A DNA stretch of 34,005 nucleotides. Source: Polyangiaceae bacterium (lineage in GTDB: Bacteria; Myxococcota_A; Polyangia; Polyangiales; Polyangiaceae). Under the pieces are notes generated by a model. That model made no database searches. It saw nothing but the letters and a program-made list of their open reading frames with translations, and was not told the DNA's origin. The stretch spans positions 1-34,005 of the forward strand of contig JAJDAH010000361.1 of NCBI GenBank assembly GCA_029261965.1, given 5' to 3'. Positions 16,213-24,742 of the stretch are shown piece after piece. Every line of letters starts with the position of its first letter. The stretch's first letter is position 1. The translations under genes were made by a program, and so were the position numbers.

Positions 16213-17702
16213 AGCTCGCGTTCTTGCGGGTCGGTGCGATCGTCGTCGTGCTGCTCGTGTGGACCCTCCCGGCTTGGGGCGCCGGGTGACCCGCCTGAGC
16301 AAATCCTAGCCTCCCGGGCGGAGGTGCAGAAAAGACCTATCCCTTGATGCCGGGACGGCTCCGGATCGGTGCCGGCGTCTCCGGAGCCTTTCTCGAGGGA
16401 TCGCACCGGGTCGAGGACGATCAAGTCGAGCCTGGAGCGGTCGAGGTGCGCCAGCACGCGACTCGGCAGCAGGTCGTCGACTTCGATTTGCGTGTCTCGC
16501 TCGGGCTCTCGGATCGTGTGGCGTTCGAGCCGCGCCTGCCGATTCGCCTGGCGAGAACCGACGCCACCTTCAAAGACGCCGACGGCACGGTGGCGCCCGG
16601 CTTCGCCAGCATCCACCACCGCGACGAGACCTTGTTCGGGCTCGGTGATCTCGAAATCGCGAGCCGCTTCCGACTGCTCAAACCCACCCTCTCGTCGTCT
16701 TGGACGCTCGACTTCACGGGCGGCGTCACGCTGCCGACGGGCGACACCGAGCCGAACCCCTTCGCCCTCGGGCGCGCCGGAGAAACGCATCAACACATTT
16801 TCTTTGGAAGCGGGACTGTCGACCCCATCGGCGGTCTCGCCGTGTCTACCGCGATAGACCAAGTCGTGCTCAGTAGCTGGCTCACGACCCGCCTGACTCT
16901 GTTCGACAACCGCAAAGGCTATCAGGCGGGCGACAAGGTCAGCGCCGGCATCGCGATTCAGAGTGCCTTCGGCCTCGAAAGCCTCAGCTTCCTCTTGGGG
17001 CCGGAGCTCTATCACGAGCAACCGGCGACTTGGGAGCGGGGCCGAGAGCAAGCGCGCAATAGCGGACGGACGGACGTGATTGCTGCTGCCGGCGTGCTCT
17101 GGCGTCCGTCTCCCGCGGTGAGCCTCGAGCTGCTCGTCCGAAAGCCGTTCACGGTGAAGGACGAAGGCGGGCAGATCGACATCCCGATATTGGTGGGCGC
17201 GGGAGCGACCTTCACGTTCATGGCTTGGGGCGACACGCCGGACTCGGAGGACGATCATGCTCACGAGCACGGCGGCGGCGAGCACGACGACACACACGAC
17301 GGCGAGCATGATCACGGTGACGACTCGGTTCGAAGCGGCGTCGAACCCGACGTCGTCGACGTGGCAACCGGCGGCAACACCTTCGAGATTCAGAAAGCCA
17401 TCGAGCCCGGCAAGGTCACGGTTATCGATTTCTGGGCGGAGTGGTGTCATCCGTGCCTCCACATCGACGCCCTGCTTCGCAAGCTCGCGGGCCAACACGG
17501 GGATCTCGCCGTTCGAAGGGTCGAGATCGTCGATTCGGATTCCCCGGTGGTGTCTCAGCATCTAGCCGATGCTGCGGGTCTACCCGTGGTCTGGATTTAC
17601 GACCGGCACGGAAAGCGCGTGGCGACCCTCGTGACGACGACGGCGGCGCAGGTCGAAGAGCGGCTTCGGAAGCTCCTCTCCGAGGGCGAAACGGAACCGT
17701 AG
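16209..17702 (+). CDS. predicted selenoprotein: outer-membrane barrel fused to thioredoxin
   Basis: Read through two UGA codons (16287-16289, 16296-16298), the frame gives 497 residues. They are a signal peptide (TTG start, hydrophobic to about 24), then U27-P-A-U30-ANPSLPGGG, a beta-barrel of the transporter type (about 45-340), a His/Asp-rich linker (about 345-372) and a thioredoxin domain with WCHPC (C413, C416). Without read-through only a barrel starting at TTG 16344 remains, with no signal peptide to export it. The signal peptide lies in exactly the same frame upstream, and UPAU sits where related barrel proteins, as I recall, carry a CxxC before NPxLP. A stem-loop at 16309-16325 fits a SECIS. 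Ribosome site CCGGAG lies before the TTG. Alternative: a pseudogene with two point mutations. Confidence 0.65.
16309..16325 (+). other. candidate bacterial SECIS stem-loop (two upstream UGAs)
   Basis: The arms GCCTCC (16309-16314) and GGAGGT (16320-16325) form six pairs (one G-U) around the loop CGGGC. The loop begins 17 bases after the second UGA and 26 after the first. Both fall within the 16-37 base window used for bacterial SECIS prediction, and a G stands at the second loop position. Confidence 0.5.
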
Positions 17703-17766
17703 CTTCGAGCAGCCACCGTGCCGGTACGGCTCGCACTCACCGACCTGCTCGCGCTAGAATCATCGT

Positions 17767-18429
17767 GTGGCCGACGCCAAGCCAGCAGACCCCGGATTGA
17801 GCTGGGGCGCGGGGCCCCTGGCTCCTGAGGCCGAAGCTCGCTTCATCGAAGGTGTCGACTACTGTGGAAGGTTCTTCATGGGTATGGCTGAAGCGCACAA
17901 GGCGCTCTACAAGCTGACCGCGATCCTCGAGCAAGAGAATCTGCCCTACGCCGTCATCGGGGCGTTCGCTCTGAACGAGTACGGACACAGGCGTGTCACG
18001 GTAGACGTCGATGTCGTGATGCGAGAAGAAGACCTGCAGGAATTCAAGAAGCGGTATCTCGGCAAGGGCTACGTTGAACGAGTCGCTGGCACCGGCAAGC
18101 TCCTCGACACCGAGCACGACGTGAACATCGATGTGCTCTCCACAGGGCGCTTTCCCGGAGACGACAAACGCAAACCCATCGCGTTTCCGGATCCGAGGAC
18201 GTCAGCCGTGCGGGGAAGCCGCTTCGCGTTGTTGCCAATGCCGCTGTACATCGAGCTAAAGCTAGCCTCAGGGATGGTGGCACCGCATCGGGCGAAGGAT
18301 CTCGTTGACATCCAGGAGCTCATCCGGAGCGCATCCCTCGCACGGGAGACCGCCAAGGACCTCGATCCGTGGGTGCGAGACAAATTTCTCGAGCTGTGGG
18401 ATCTCGCCCAGACGCCAGATCCGTTCTGA
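17767..18429 (+). CDS. nucleotidyltransferase-like protein (AbiEii-type fold)
   Basis: A 220-residue protein. The stretch AVIGAFALNEYGHRRVTVDVDVVM (read in two parts) matches the G-x-A-x-x--G--R-T-D-D pattern of DUF1814/AbiEii-like nucleotidyltransferases, in which the last two Asp bind metal. A later RAKDLVDIQELI fits the Lys-Asp of the same fold. It may modify RNA or protein, as the toxin halves of related systems do, but no antitoxin partner is next to it. Start uncertain: GTG 17767, or ATG 17878. Confidence 0.7.
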   Translation: MADAKPADPGLSWGAGPLAPEAEARFIEGVDYCGRFFMGMAEAHKALYKLTAILEQENLPYAVIGAFALNEYGHRRVTVDVDVVMREEDLQEFKKRYLGKGYVERVAGTGKLLDTEHDVNIDVLSTGRFPGDDKRKPIAFPDPRTSAVRGSRFALLPMPLYIELKLASGMVAPHRAKDLVDIQELIRSASLARETAKDLDPWVRDKFLELWDLAQTPDPF

Positions 18430-18679
18430 GTGAGACCGGGCCAGCACAACCAAGTCATGCCGCACAACGCGCTCGGTGGACGGGCGGCTGACGAGCAATC
18501 GGGAGCTGGCGTGTCGCTCTTGCCCGTCCCAGGCAGAGTTTCTACAGAGCCGTGGTCCAGCCCTCGATCTCGCCGACAACCTCCTTGGCTCCGGTAGCCT
18601 TGCCACTGCGATGGCACCGAACGGCCCATCGCAGGGTTGGGGCGCGTCTGCTCGTGGTACCTTCGCGGGCGGCAGAAGC
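18430..18679. other. intergenic gap
   Basis: No gene recognised. It contains some weakly coding-like text on the plus strand (RELACRSCPSQAEF) that lies in the same frame as the next gene but looks unlike its signal-peptide start. Confidence 0.3.
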
Positions 18680-19114
18680 ATGGCACGAGCACGGAGACCG
18701 CCCATGGTGGGCCGCATGTTGGTCGCGGTCGTGGGGCTGCTACTGCTGCTCGCTCAGTTCGGAGGACTGCTGCACATCCTCCTCGTGCAGCACGTCGTGT
18801 GCTCTGCACATGGCGAGATCGTCCACAACCACGCCCCAGGCGGACCTTCGGCGACCGTGCCGCCGGGCTCGCACGACCTAGGTGTCACGGCCGTCTCACC
18901 AGACCCAACAGAGACCGACCACGACCACGGATGCAGCGTACTGGCGCATCACCGTTCGCCGTACCGCGTTCCGCCAGCTGGCAATGAAGTTTGCGCCGCC
19001 ATTCCGACGCACACTTTCCTCTCGACTCTATGGGCAGGAGCTACGGCACGCTCACCGCTTTCCGTTCTTCAATTCGCCCCCAAGAACTCTCCCCCGCAAG
19101 TCGAGCTCGTCTGA
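18680..19114 (+). CDS. small membrane-anchored His/Cys protein (DUF2946-like)
   Basis: A 144-residue protein with one hydrophobic segment (about 12-35). After it come CSAHGE, HNH and a DHDHGC cluster, and a second Cys near NEVCAA. The layout resembles short DUF2946-like proteins that appear beside metal-efflux or outer-membrane barrel genes. A further ATG (18704) at the MVGRML stretch could be the real start. The barrel gene downstream is 85 bases away and likely works with it. The function is unproven. Confidence 0.55.
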   Translation: MARARRPPMVGRMLVAVVGLLLLLAQFGGLLHILLVQHVVCSAHGEIVHNHAPGGPSATVPPGSHDLGVTAVSPDPTETDHDHGCSVLAHHRSPYRVPPAGNEVCAAIPTHTFLSTLWAGATARSPLSVLQFAPKNSPPQVELV

Positions 19115-19199
19115 ACCCACATCCCGTCGCGACCACCGTCGCTTGACGAAATTCGACAACGAGGGCGTCAGCGCTGGCGTCCCATTGCAGGAGAGAGCA

Positions 19200-19994
19200 A
19201 TGCGCCACTTTACCATCCTGTCGGCCGTGCCGGTCCTATTCCTGGTCCCCGGTGTTGCCCACGGACACTCTGATCACGGGCAGCAACCGCCCGGAATCAT
19301 CGATCCCTTGATCACCCACCACGCCGTACTCGAAGACGAAGTGAAACTGAACTACTTCGGGTCCAGGCTCAACGATGAAGACTTCGCCGCCCACACCGGA
19401 TCGGTGGAACTCGCTTATTCCTTCACGGACTTGATCGGGGCAGAGGTTTTCGTGCCTTTCGGAGTCACGAACATGGCGGGTGAGGTCGGAGGCGGGTTCG
19501 GAGACCTCGACCTTCAGTTCCCCAAGGTCTCGTTCGTTCGCAAGTACGGATTCGTCATGACGACCTATGTGGCCGTCCGTGCTCCGACCGGCGACGAACC
19601 CTCGGGGCTGGGCGAGCCGGGTTGGGGTTTCGCACCTCACCTCTTGAGCGACATCGGCTTCGGCAACTTCGGCCTACAAGTCAATCTCGCGACCGAGTTC
19701 GAGACCGAAGGTGCAGTGGTGCTGGAGACCAACGTTTCGCTGGCCCACTCGTTCGTGTTCGATCAAGAGACGACGACGATGCTGTCGCCGTTGGTCGAGG
19801 TAAGTACCGATGCGCCAGTCAGGGGCGAAGAGAAAGGGGCGGTTGTCGTCACGGTCACGCCGGGCCTCAAGCTGGGCATCGGCGGGTGGCACGTCGGTGC
19901 GGGCGTCCAGATCCCGGCAACCGAGGACCGAGACTTCGATTTTCGGGCGCTGGTACAGCTTGGGTACCACGTCACTTGGGAAGACCTGTTCTGA
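19200..19994 (+). CDS. outer-membrane beta-barrel (transporter-like)
   Basis: A 264-residue exported protein with a signal peptide (FLVPGVAHG) followed by a His-rich start (HSDHG). The body is alternating amphipathic strands (VELAYSFTDLIGAEVFVPFGV, VAVRAPTGDEPSGLGE) and the C-terminus ends in an aromatic residue (WEDLF), as outer-membrane barrels do. It looks related to the barrel part of the MerR-operon fusion (similar APTGD and GVTNP motifs), so both may handle metals. ATG with the strong site AGGAGAGA. Its 3' end overlaps the minus-strand read-through of the FG-GAP lipoprotein. Confidence 0.7.
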   Translation: MRHFTILSAVPVLFLVPGVAHGHSDHGQQPPGIIDPLITHHAVLEDEVKLNYFGSRLNDEDFAAHTGSVELAYSFTDLIGAEVFVPFGVTNMAGEVGGGFGDLDLQFPKVSFVRKYGFVMTTYVAVRAPTGDEPSGLGEPGWGFAPHLLSDIGFGNFGLQVNLATEFETEGAVVLETNVSLAHSFVFDQETTTMLSPLVEVSTDAPVRGEEKGAVVVTVTPGLKLGIGGWHVGAGVQIPATEDRDFDFRALVQLGYHVTWEDLF

Positions 19995-22889
19995 GGTGTC
20001 CGCTTCGGAGGGGCGCTCGATCCGGAACACGGTCAGGGATCGCTGACGTCCTGTATCACTGGCGCGGCGCCGACGCCGAACCGTCATCACTGCCACCAAT
20101 GCGGCCAGAGTGAGGGTACCGTAGCCGGTGCTTCGCCCGCTCGCGTGGCAAGCGCAGCCACTGCTCTTCTCGGGATCAGTGGCAGCCTGGCCGCCTGATC
20201 CGGCCGCGGTGGAACCGCCGGACTCCGCGCCACCGCTGCTCGCTGGCGATCCACCCGCCGCTGTGGCTCCGCCGCTCGCTGGAAAGCCGCCCGCTGCGGT
20301 GCTCCCTGCGCTTCCACCCGTGGCTCCCGCCCCGCCCGCGCCGCTCGACCCGCCCTGGCCCGCACCCGCCGAACCGGCGGCGCCCGCCAAGCCGGCGCTA
20401 CCCCCGACTCCGCCTCCTCCTGCAGCCCCGCCTGTGCCTGGTGGACCAGCGACGTTGATGGACTGCGACGTGGTCGACACACCGCCGTCGTTGTCGCGGA
20501 CGAGCAGAGTCGTCGTAAACGTCCCGCCCGAGGTGAAAGTGTGCCGTACGCTGTGACCGATCGCGCTCGTACCGTCCCCGAAGTACCATTCCCATCGCAT
20601 GATCTTCCGGTCGTCGGTGCTCGCCACGCCGGAGAAGTCCCAATCGCCCCCGCCCGCGGCGGTTGCCGTCATCGAGGCGGTCGGAAGCATGGCGGAATCG
20701 ACGTTCACGTCGAAAGTCACCTGGCGCGTCGTCGTGTTCCCAGCGTTGTCGGAGATGCTCGCCGTCAAAGTAGCCGCTTGATTGAGTGGGAGTGCCAGCG
20801 GCGGCTCGAACGCAGCCACATAGCCGCGCGAGTCTTTGGTGAAGAAGATGTCGGCCAGGTTCGCTCCGGCGGAGCGAGCTCCGCCACCGAGATCTCGGTC
20901 GAACGAGACCGCGAGCGAAGACGCGTCGATGCCGCTTCCGCCGTCGCCATAGTGCAGGACGACTCGACCGTAGCGCGACCAAGCGTCGGTTACCGGGCTC
21001 ACGATCTGAAGCGTCGGGCCGGTCGTGTCGATACCGCCGGTCGACGGCGCGCTTGCAGCGACCTCGGGCGTCGGCTCGCTGGCCTTCGTTTCGGGACCGA
21101 TATGAACGATCGAGTAGTAGTACGTGACGCCGGGTCGCGGCGTGGCGTCGACGAGCTCGACGCTGCCGGACGACAGGGTGACGCCTGGGTTTCCGAGCTC
21201 GGCTGTCGTCGTTCTCGCCGTGATCGGCGCGACGAGGGTTTCGTCCGCGTGCGGCGTGATTGCGACAGTCCTCAGCAGTGGTCGGTCGCGAACCGGCTGG
21301 TTGGGCAAGGTGCTGCGGTACACTCGGTAGTGCCGCACGGTCGAGGCGAAGGGAGGGGGATCCCACGCAATGGTGACACCGGCGCTCGTCGCGGACTTCA
21401 CGGCCACGTTGCGCGGCATGTCGCCGGGCAGGCCGCTCGGATCGGTGCGTGCATTGGTCAGCGTACGCACGCGGTCGCCTTGGTGGCCGATCCAGATGTC
21501 GAGGCTCCCATCGCCGTCGAAGTCGGCCACGTCCATGCTGTTGAGGCCGCCGGTGGAGGGGATCGGATACCGAGGCCAAGCGTCGGGCACGAACGTGAAG
21601 TTCCCGCTGCCGTCGTTCAGGAAGATTTGCAGCAGCTCGGTTCCCAGGCCGTCGAAACCCGATCCTTCCTGAACGAACGAGATGAAATCGAGATCCCCGT
21701 CATGATCGATGTCGGCGAGCTTGGCGTGTTTACCGTACAGATTCCCGGTGAACGTGCCCACGTCGAATCGGGCCGCGGAATCTTCGGTGAAACCACCGGA
21801 CCCATCATTGATGAAGATCGCGTGGTAGACCTGCGCGTGGCTTCCGAACCGGCCGTTGGCGGCAGTGACGAGATCGAGGTGTCCATCGCCGTCGACGTCG
21901 CCCAAGGCGGCGTTTTCACCCAAGCCACCAGCGCCCAGGCCGCCTCCCCAAGTGCCGGGATCGATGCACGGTACGTCGTAGAACGGTGTTTCGGTGAAGT
22001 TGCCCCCCTGGTTGAACAGCACCGATAGCTGAGAGCGGCCACCCGCTGCGATGTTGCAGTCGTTGCTCACCGCGTCACGACCGCCGTTGACGATGAGCAG
22101 ATCGAAATCACCGTCGCGGTCGAGGTCGGCTGCCATCACATCGGTAACGCGCTCGTCGGCATAGCGGCCGAGGCCTCGTGCGGCGGTCTGGTCGACGAAG
22201 TTGGCGTTGCCCTGGTTGATCCACAGCTTGAAGTCCGTCGGTTGGCCGCAGTTGCGCGTGAAGCAGAATGATTCCGAGGCGACGAGATCGACGTCCCCGT
22301 CACCCTCGACGTCGATGCGGGTGATGTCGGTAGCCGAGCCGCTTTTCTTCCACTCCACGCTAAACCGGCCCTGGCGATTGAGTTGCAGGGTGAACGGCTC
22401 GCCGTTGCCGCCCTGCAGATTGTCTACGTCGCCGTCTCCATCGACGTCGGCCCAACGAACTCCGTCGTTGCCGATCGCGTCCTTGTCGCCGAACTGGAAG
22501 TTCGTCAGGTTGACCGGGACGTTCGCCGTTGGCGTCATCTCACCGGCGCCGCGGTTCCAGAGAAGACCGTACCGGGAAATCAGGGCGCGATCGAGGCGAC
22601 CGTCGCCGTCGAAGTCGGCGAAATCCCCGTCGTAGTAGTTGATGTTGTTGTCTCCGGCTTCGGGGGACGAGCCGTTGAAGCTGTAGCTCGTCGTTCCGAG
22701 CTCGTCGCTCCGGTCGACGAGACCAGCCCACGGCGAATGCAGGCGAGCGTGCTCGACGCCGGGCTTCTCCGCATCTCGGGAACTGCAGGCGAGGGCGAGT
22801 AGACAGGCGGCGGCGCCGATGTGATGCCGACGAGCGGCTCGGATTCGGAGCGCGTTCCCCACGATGGACGGCGGCTCAGGGCACGACAT
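19674..22889 (-). CDS. FG-GAP/FN3/PKD lipoprotein with a MYXO-CTERM-like tail
   Basis: A giant surface lipoprotein. A lipobox (LLALACSS) lies about 33 residues from ATG 22889. Next come about ten FG-GAP/VCBS repeats with calcium-binding DxDGDGxxD loops, then an FN3 domain (VTIAWDPPP), an Ig-like domain, a PKD domain (WYFGDGTS) and a Gly/Ala/Ser linker. The tail is GCAC, a hydrophobic helix and five Arg, close to the MYXO-CTERM signal that is normally the very end. Here the frame continues about 129 more codons to 19674, antisense to the barrel gene at 19200-19994. That extension looks non-coding. The start overlaps the preceding gene by 14 bases. Confidence 0.8.
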   Translation of the reverse strand: MSCPEPPSIVGNALRIRAARRHHIGAAACLLALACSSRDAEKPGVEHARLHSPWAGLVDRSDELGTTSYSFNGSSPEAGDNNINYYDGDFADFDGDGRLDRALISRYGLLWNRGAGEMTPTANVPVNLTNFQFGDKDAIGNDGVRWADVDGDGDVDNLQGGNGEPFTLQLNRQGRFSVEWKKSGSATDITRIDVEGDGDVDLVASESFCFTRNCGQPTDFKLWINQGNANFVDQTAARGLGRYADERVTDVMAADLDRDGDFDLLIVNGGRDAVSNDCNIAAGGRSQLSVLFNQGGNFTETPFYDVPCIDPGTWGGGLGAGGLGENAALGDVDGDGHLDLVTAANGRFGSHAQVYHAIFINDGSGGFTEDSAARFDVGTFTGNLYGKHAKLADIDHDGDLDFISFVQEGSGFDGLGTELLQIFLNDGSGNFTFVPDAWPRYPIPSTGGLNSMDVADFDGDGSLDIWIGHQGDRVRTLTNARTDPSGLPGDMPRNVAVKSATSAGVTIAWDPPPFASTVRHYRVYRSTLPNQPVRDRPLLRTVAITPHADETLVAPITARTTTAELGNPGVTLSSGSVELVDATPRPGVTYYYSIVHIGPETKASEPTPEVAASAPSTGGIDTTGPTLQIVSPVTDAWSRYGRVVLHYGDGGSGIDASSLAVSFDRDLGGGARSAGANLADIFFTKDSRGYVAAFEPPLALPLNQAATLTASISDNAGNTTTRQVTFDVNVDSAMLPTASMTATAAGGGDWDFSGVASTDDRKIMRWEWYFGDGTSAIGHSVRHTFTSGGTFTTTLLVRDNDGGVSTTSQSINVAGPPGTGGAAGGGGVGGSAGLAGAAGSAGAGQGGSSGAGGAGATGGSAGSTAAGGFPASGGATAAGGSPASSGGAESGGSTAAGSGGQAATDPEKSSGCACHASGRSTGYGTLTLAALVAVMTVRRRRRASDTGRQRSLTVFRIERPSEADTSEQVFPSDVVPKLYQRPKIEVSVLGCRDLDARTDVPPADAQLEARRDRDDNRPFLFAPDWRIGTYLDQRRQHRRRLLIEHERVGQRNVGLQHHCTFGLELGREIDL

Positions 22890-24396
22890 AGATCGCGTTC
22901 GAGTAGATCCAGGGGCGCTCCTCGTCGGCAAGATCGCTGAACCCGGCGAGGAACTCGCGTAGATGCCTTGGCACCAGACGGACTTCGGCGCGGTACGCAC
23001 CCGGCTCGGTGATCGCGACGCTGAGATCGGACTCAGCGGATTCGACTTCGGACCAGCCCCCCTCGATCGCCTTGAGCAGTCGAGTCGTGATCGTGGGCTG
23101 CTCTGCAGACGGGTCGAGACCTCGAATCGAGGGGCGCTTGATCTCGAGGCTCATGCCACCCTGGGCTTCGCTTCCCATCTCGACGACGTTCGCTCCGTCC
23201 GTTGCGTGGAAGTCGAACCCTTGCGCGAACCCCATGTACTCGAAAACGCCGTACAGACGAGCCGCTCCGACGGCGGCCTTCAAGTGGCTGTCGTCCCACG
23301 TCCCGTCGGCTTCAGGGCGTACGAGCAGGTGATTGGAAAACCAGCTCATCATGCGCCGGAAGCTGTCGACTCGCTCGTTGTCGGGCAGAAGTTGCGGAAA
23401 GACGTTTCGATGCGAGTCGGTCCCGAACGTCGTGACGTAGCGGCCGCCGCGAGCGAGCACAGTGCCCCACGTGTCCGTGTACGCAGGGTCCTCCCGGTGG
23501 ATCGGTATGAGGATCAAGTCGGAATGCGGCAGCTCATCCGGCGTCGGCAACAGGGCGAGAAGACCGATGGCCGCTGCGAATGCCTCGTCGAGGAAGAAGT
23601 TCGCGTGCACGTTGTACATCTCGAACCCGTCGAGCGGTGTGTTGAGGATGTCGTCGGGCGTCCAGTTCTCGGTGTGTGCGGTGAGCACGAGCGCTCCGGC
23701 ATCGTGCATCGATTGAATCGCGACTGCGGCGCCCGGATCCTGCGGCTGCACCGCGCCGTAGATGCTCGAGCGCTCGGAGGGGTCGGCCGAGACGTGGCGT
23801 TCGAGACCGATGGGCATCGAGTAGGTGCCCTCCATCCCTGCGATGACGAGCATCGGATCCCCGTCCGAGCACGCCGCTCGGTTTGCGACCGGACCCCCGT
23901 TTCGCATGACGAGCTCGTCTCCGCGGTCGGCTCTGTAAAAGAGCACTTCTGGAAAGTCCGTTTCCGAGAAGCTGCCGCGGTGATCGGTGAAGAACGCAAA
24001 GTCATGGCGAACTTGGCACATGCCTCGCCGCAGATCCTCGAAGCAGACCTCGTCGATGTTGCCGTTGGTGTCGCGTGGCTCGCCGTCGCACGCATCGTTG
24101 GAATAGGGAGAGTGCGCATGGATCAAGCCGCGCAAATCGAGGAAATCCCGAGGAGCTGCGTTACCCAGCGAGTCGAGCGGATCGCCGGGTTGCCACACGG
24201 GCTCGCTCCCGCCACTTCCGCCGCTCTCGCCGCTCTCGCCGCTCTCGCCGCCAGCGCCGCCGATCGACGAGCCGGCGCTACCGGCTTGGCCCTGGCCGGC
24301 TGTGCCAGCACCATCGGCGCTGTTGGTCGACCCCTCCGAGCACGCAACGAACGTCACCGACAAGAGCAGGACCGGGAAATGGCCAAGCCAGGACAC
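22876..24396 (-). CDS. PHP-type metal-dependent phosphoesterase-like lipoprotein
   Basis: A 506-residue lipoprotein with a lipobox (FVACS, Cys19) and a Gly/Ser/Glu linker that includes a GES repeat. The catalytic-type domain holds LIHAHSPYS (H93, H95), FFTDHRGS (D138, H139), MEGTYS and GTDSHRN, the metal-ligand set of the PHP fold. It is exported, which is unusual for PHP enzymes. Related surface proteins occur in myxobacteria, but the substrate is unknown. It starts with GTG and probably forms an operon with the FG-GAP gene, which overlaps it by 14 bases. Confidence 0.8.
   Translation of the reverse strand: MSWLGHFPVLLLSVTFVACSEGSTNSADGAGTAGQGQAGSAGSSIGGAGGESGESGESGGSGGSEPVWQPGDPLDSLGNAAPRDFLDLRGLIHAHSPYSNDACDGEPRDTNGNIDEVCFEDLRRGMCQVRHDFAFFTDHRGSFSETDFPEVLFYRADRGDELVMRNGGPVANRAACSDGDPMLVIAGMEGTYSMPIGLERHVSADPSERSSIYGAVQPQDPGAAVAIQSMHDAGALVLTAHTENWTPDDILNTPLDGFEMYNVHANFFLDEAFAAAIGLLALLPTPDELPHSDLILIPIHREDPAYTDTWGTVLARGGRYVTTFGTDSHRNVFPQLLPDNERVDSFRRMMSWFSNHLLVRPEADGTWDDSHLKAAVGAARLYGVFEYMGFAQGFDFHATDGANVVEMGSEAQGGMSLEIKRPSIRGLDPSAEQPTITTRLLKAIEGGWSEVESAESDLSVAITEPGAYRAEVRLVPRHLREFLAGFSDLADEERPWIYSNAIYVVP
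24220..24246 (-). repeat. 9-bp tandem repeat inside the PHP gene linker
   Basis: Three copies of the 9-base unit GCCGCTCTC (plus-strand sense), encoding Gly-Glu-Ser repeats in the linker. Copy number may vary between strains through slippage. Confidence 0.8.
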
Positions 24397-24541
24397 GTCC
24401 GCGATTCTAGCAGGTCACACACGCAACTCGACCGTTGCTTCGCCTGATTTGGGGCGTCGGGCTGATCCGTCTTGGAGCAACGCGGTTCTACGAAGCAAAC
24501 AGACTCAGCGCGGTCGAATTCGCCAGCCCACGCGGTTCGGC

Positions 24542-24736
24542 TCAGTGGTCGTGGCCGCCGTGATCGTGGGGCGGTTCGGGGGGCGGCTCAGGCGGCGCCG
24601 TCACCTCGGGGGTCTGGCTCTCAGGAACCTCGTTCGCGTCACTCGGATCCGCGGCGCCGCCGCTGCCGGAGTTTTTGCATCCAACGACCGCCATCGCGGC
24701 AAGGACCATTAGAACTAGTGTTGTTCGAACTCGCAT
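24542..24736 (-). CDS. small His-rich lipoprotein
   Basis: A 64-residue peptide: signal peptide with lipobox VVGC, then a Gly/Ala/Pro-Glu-rich middle and a C-terminus PPHDHGGHDH. It probably binds a divalent metal at the surface. ATG 24736 is preferred over a TTG two codons upstream. No ribosome site is obvious. It is the smallest of several His-rich exported proteins in the window. Confidence 0.55.
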   Translation of the reverse strand: MRVRTTLVLMVLAAMAVVGCKNSGSGGAADPSDANEVPESQTPEVTAPPEPPPEPPHDHGGHDH

Positions 24737-24742
24737 GCGCAA

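Noticed and set aside
16287-16298. Simple pseudogene explanation for the barrel/thioredoxin gene
   Set aside because: Kept as an alternative, but two UGAs placed exactly as UxxU after a good signal peptide, with no frameshift, fit selenocysteine better than random decay.
20541-22028. Long plus-strand open frame opposite the FG-GAP repeats
   Set aside because: It is the antisense of calcium-loop repeats (the repeated VAVEV-like text is the mirror of DGDGD codons).
22963-24447. Long plus-strand open frame opposite the PHP lipoprotein
   Set aside because: Arg/Val-rich text without motifs; the minus-strand frame has the PHP metal ligands and a lipobox.
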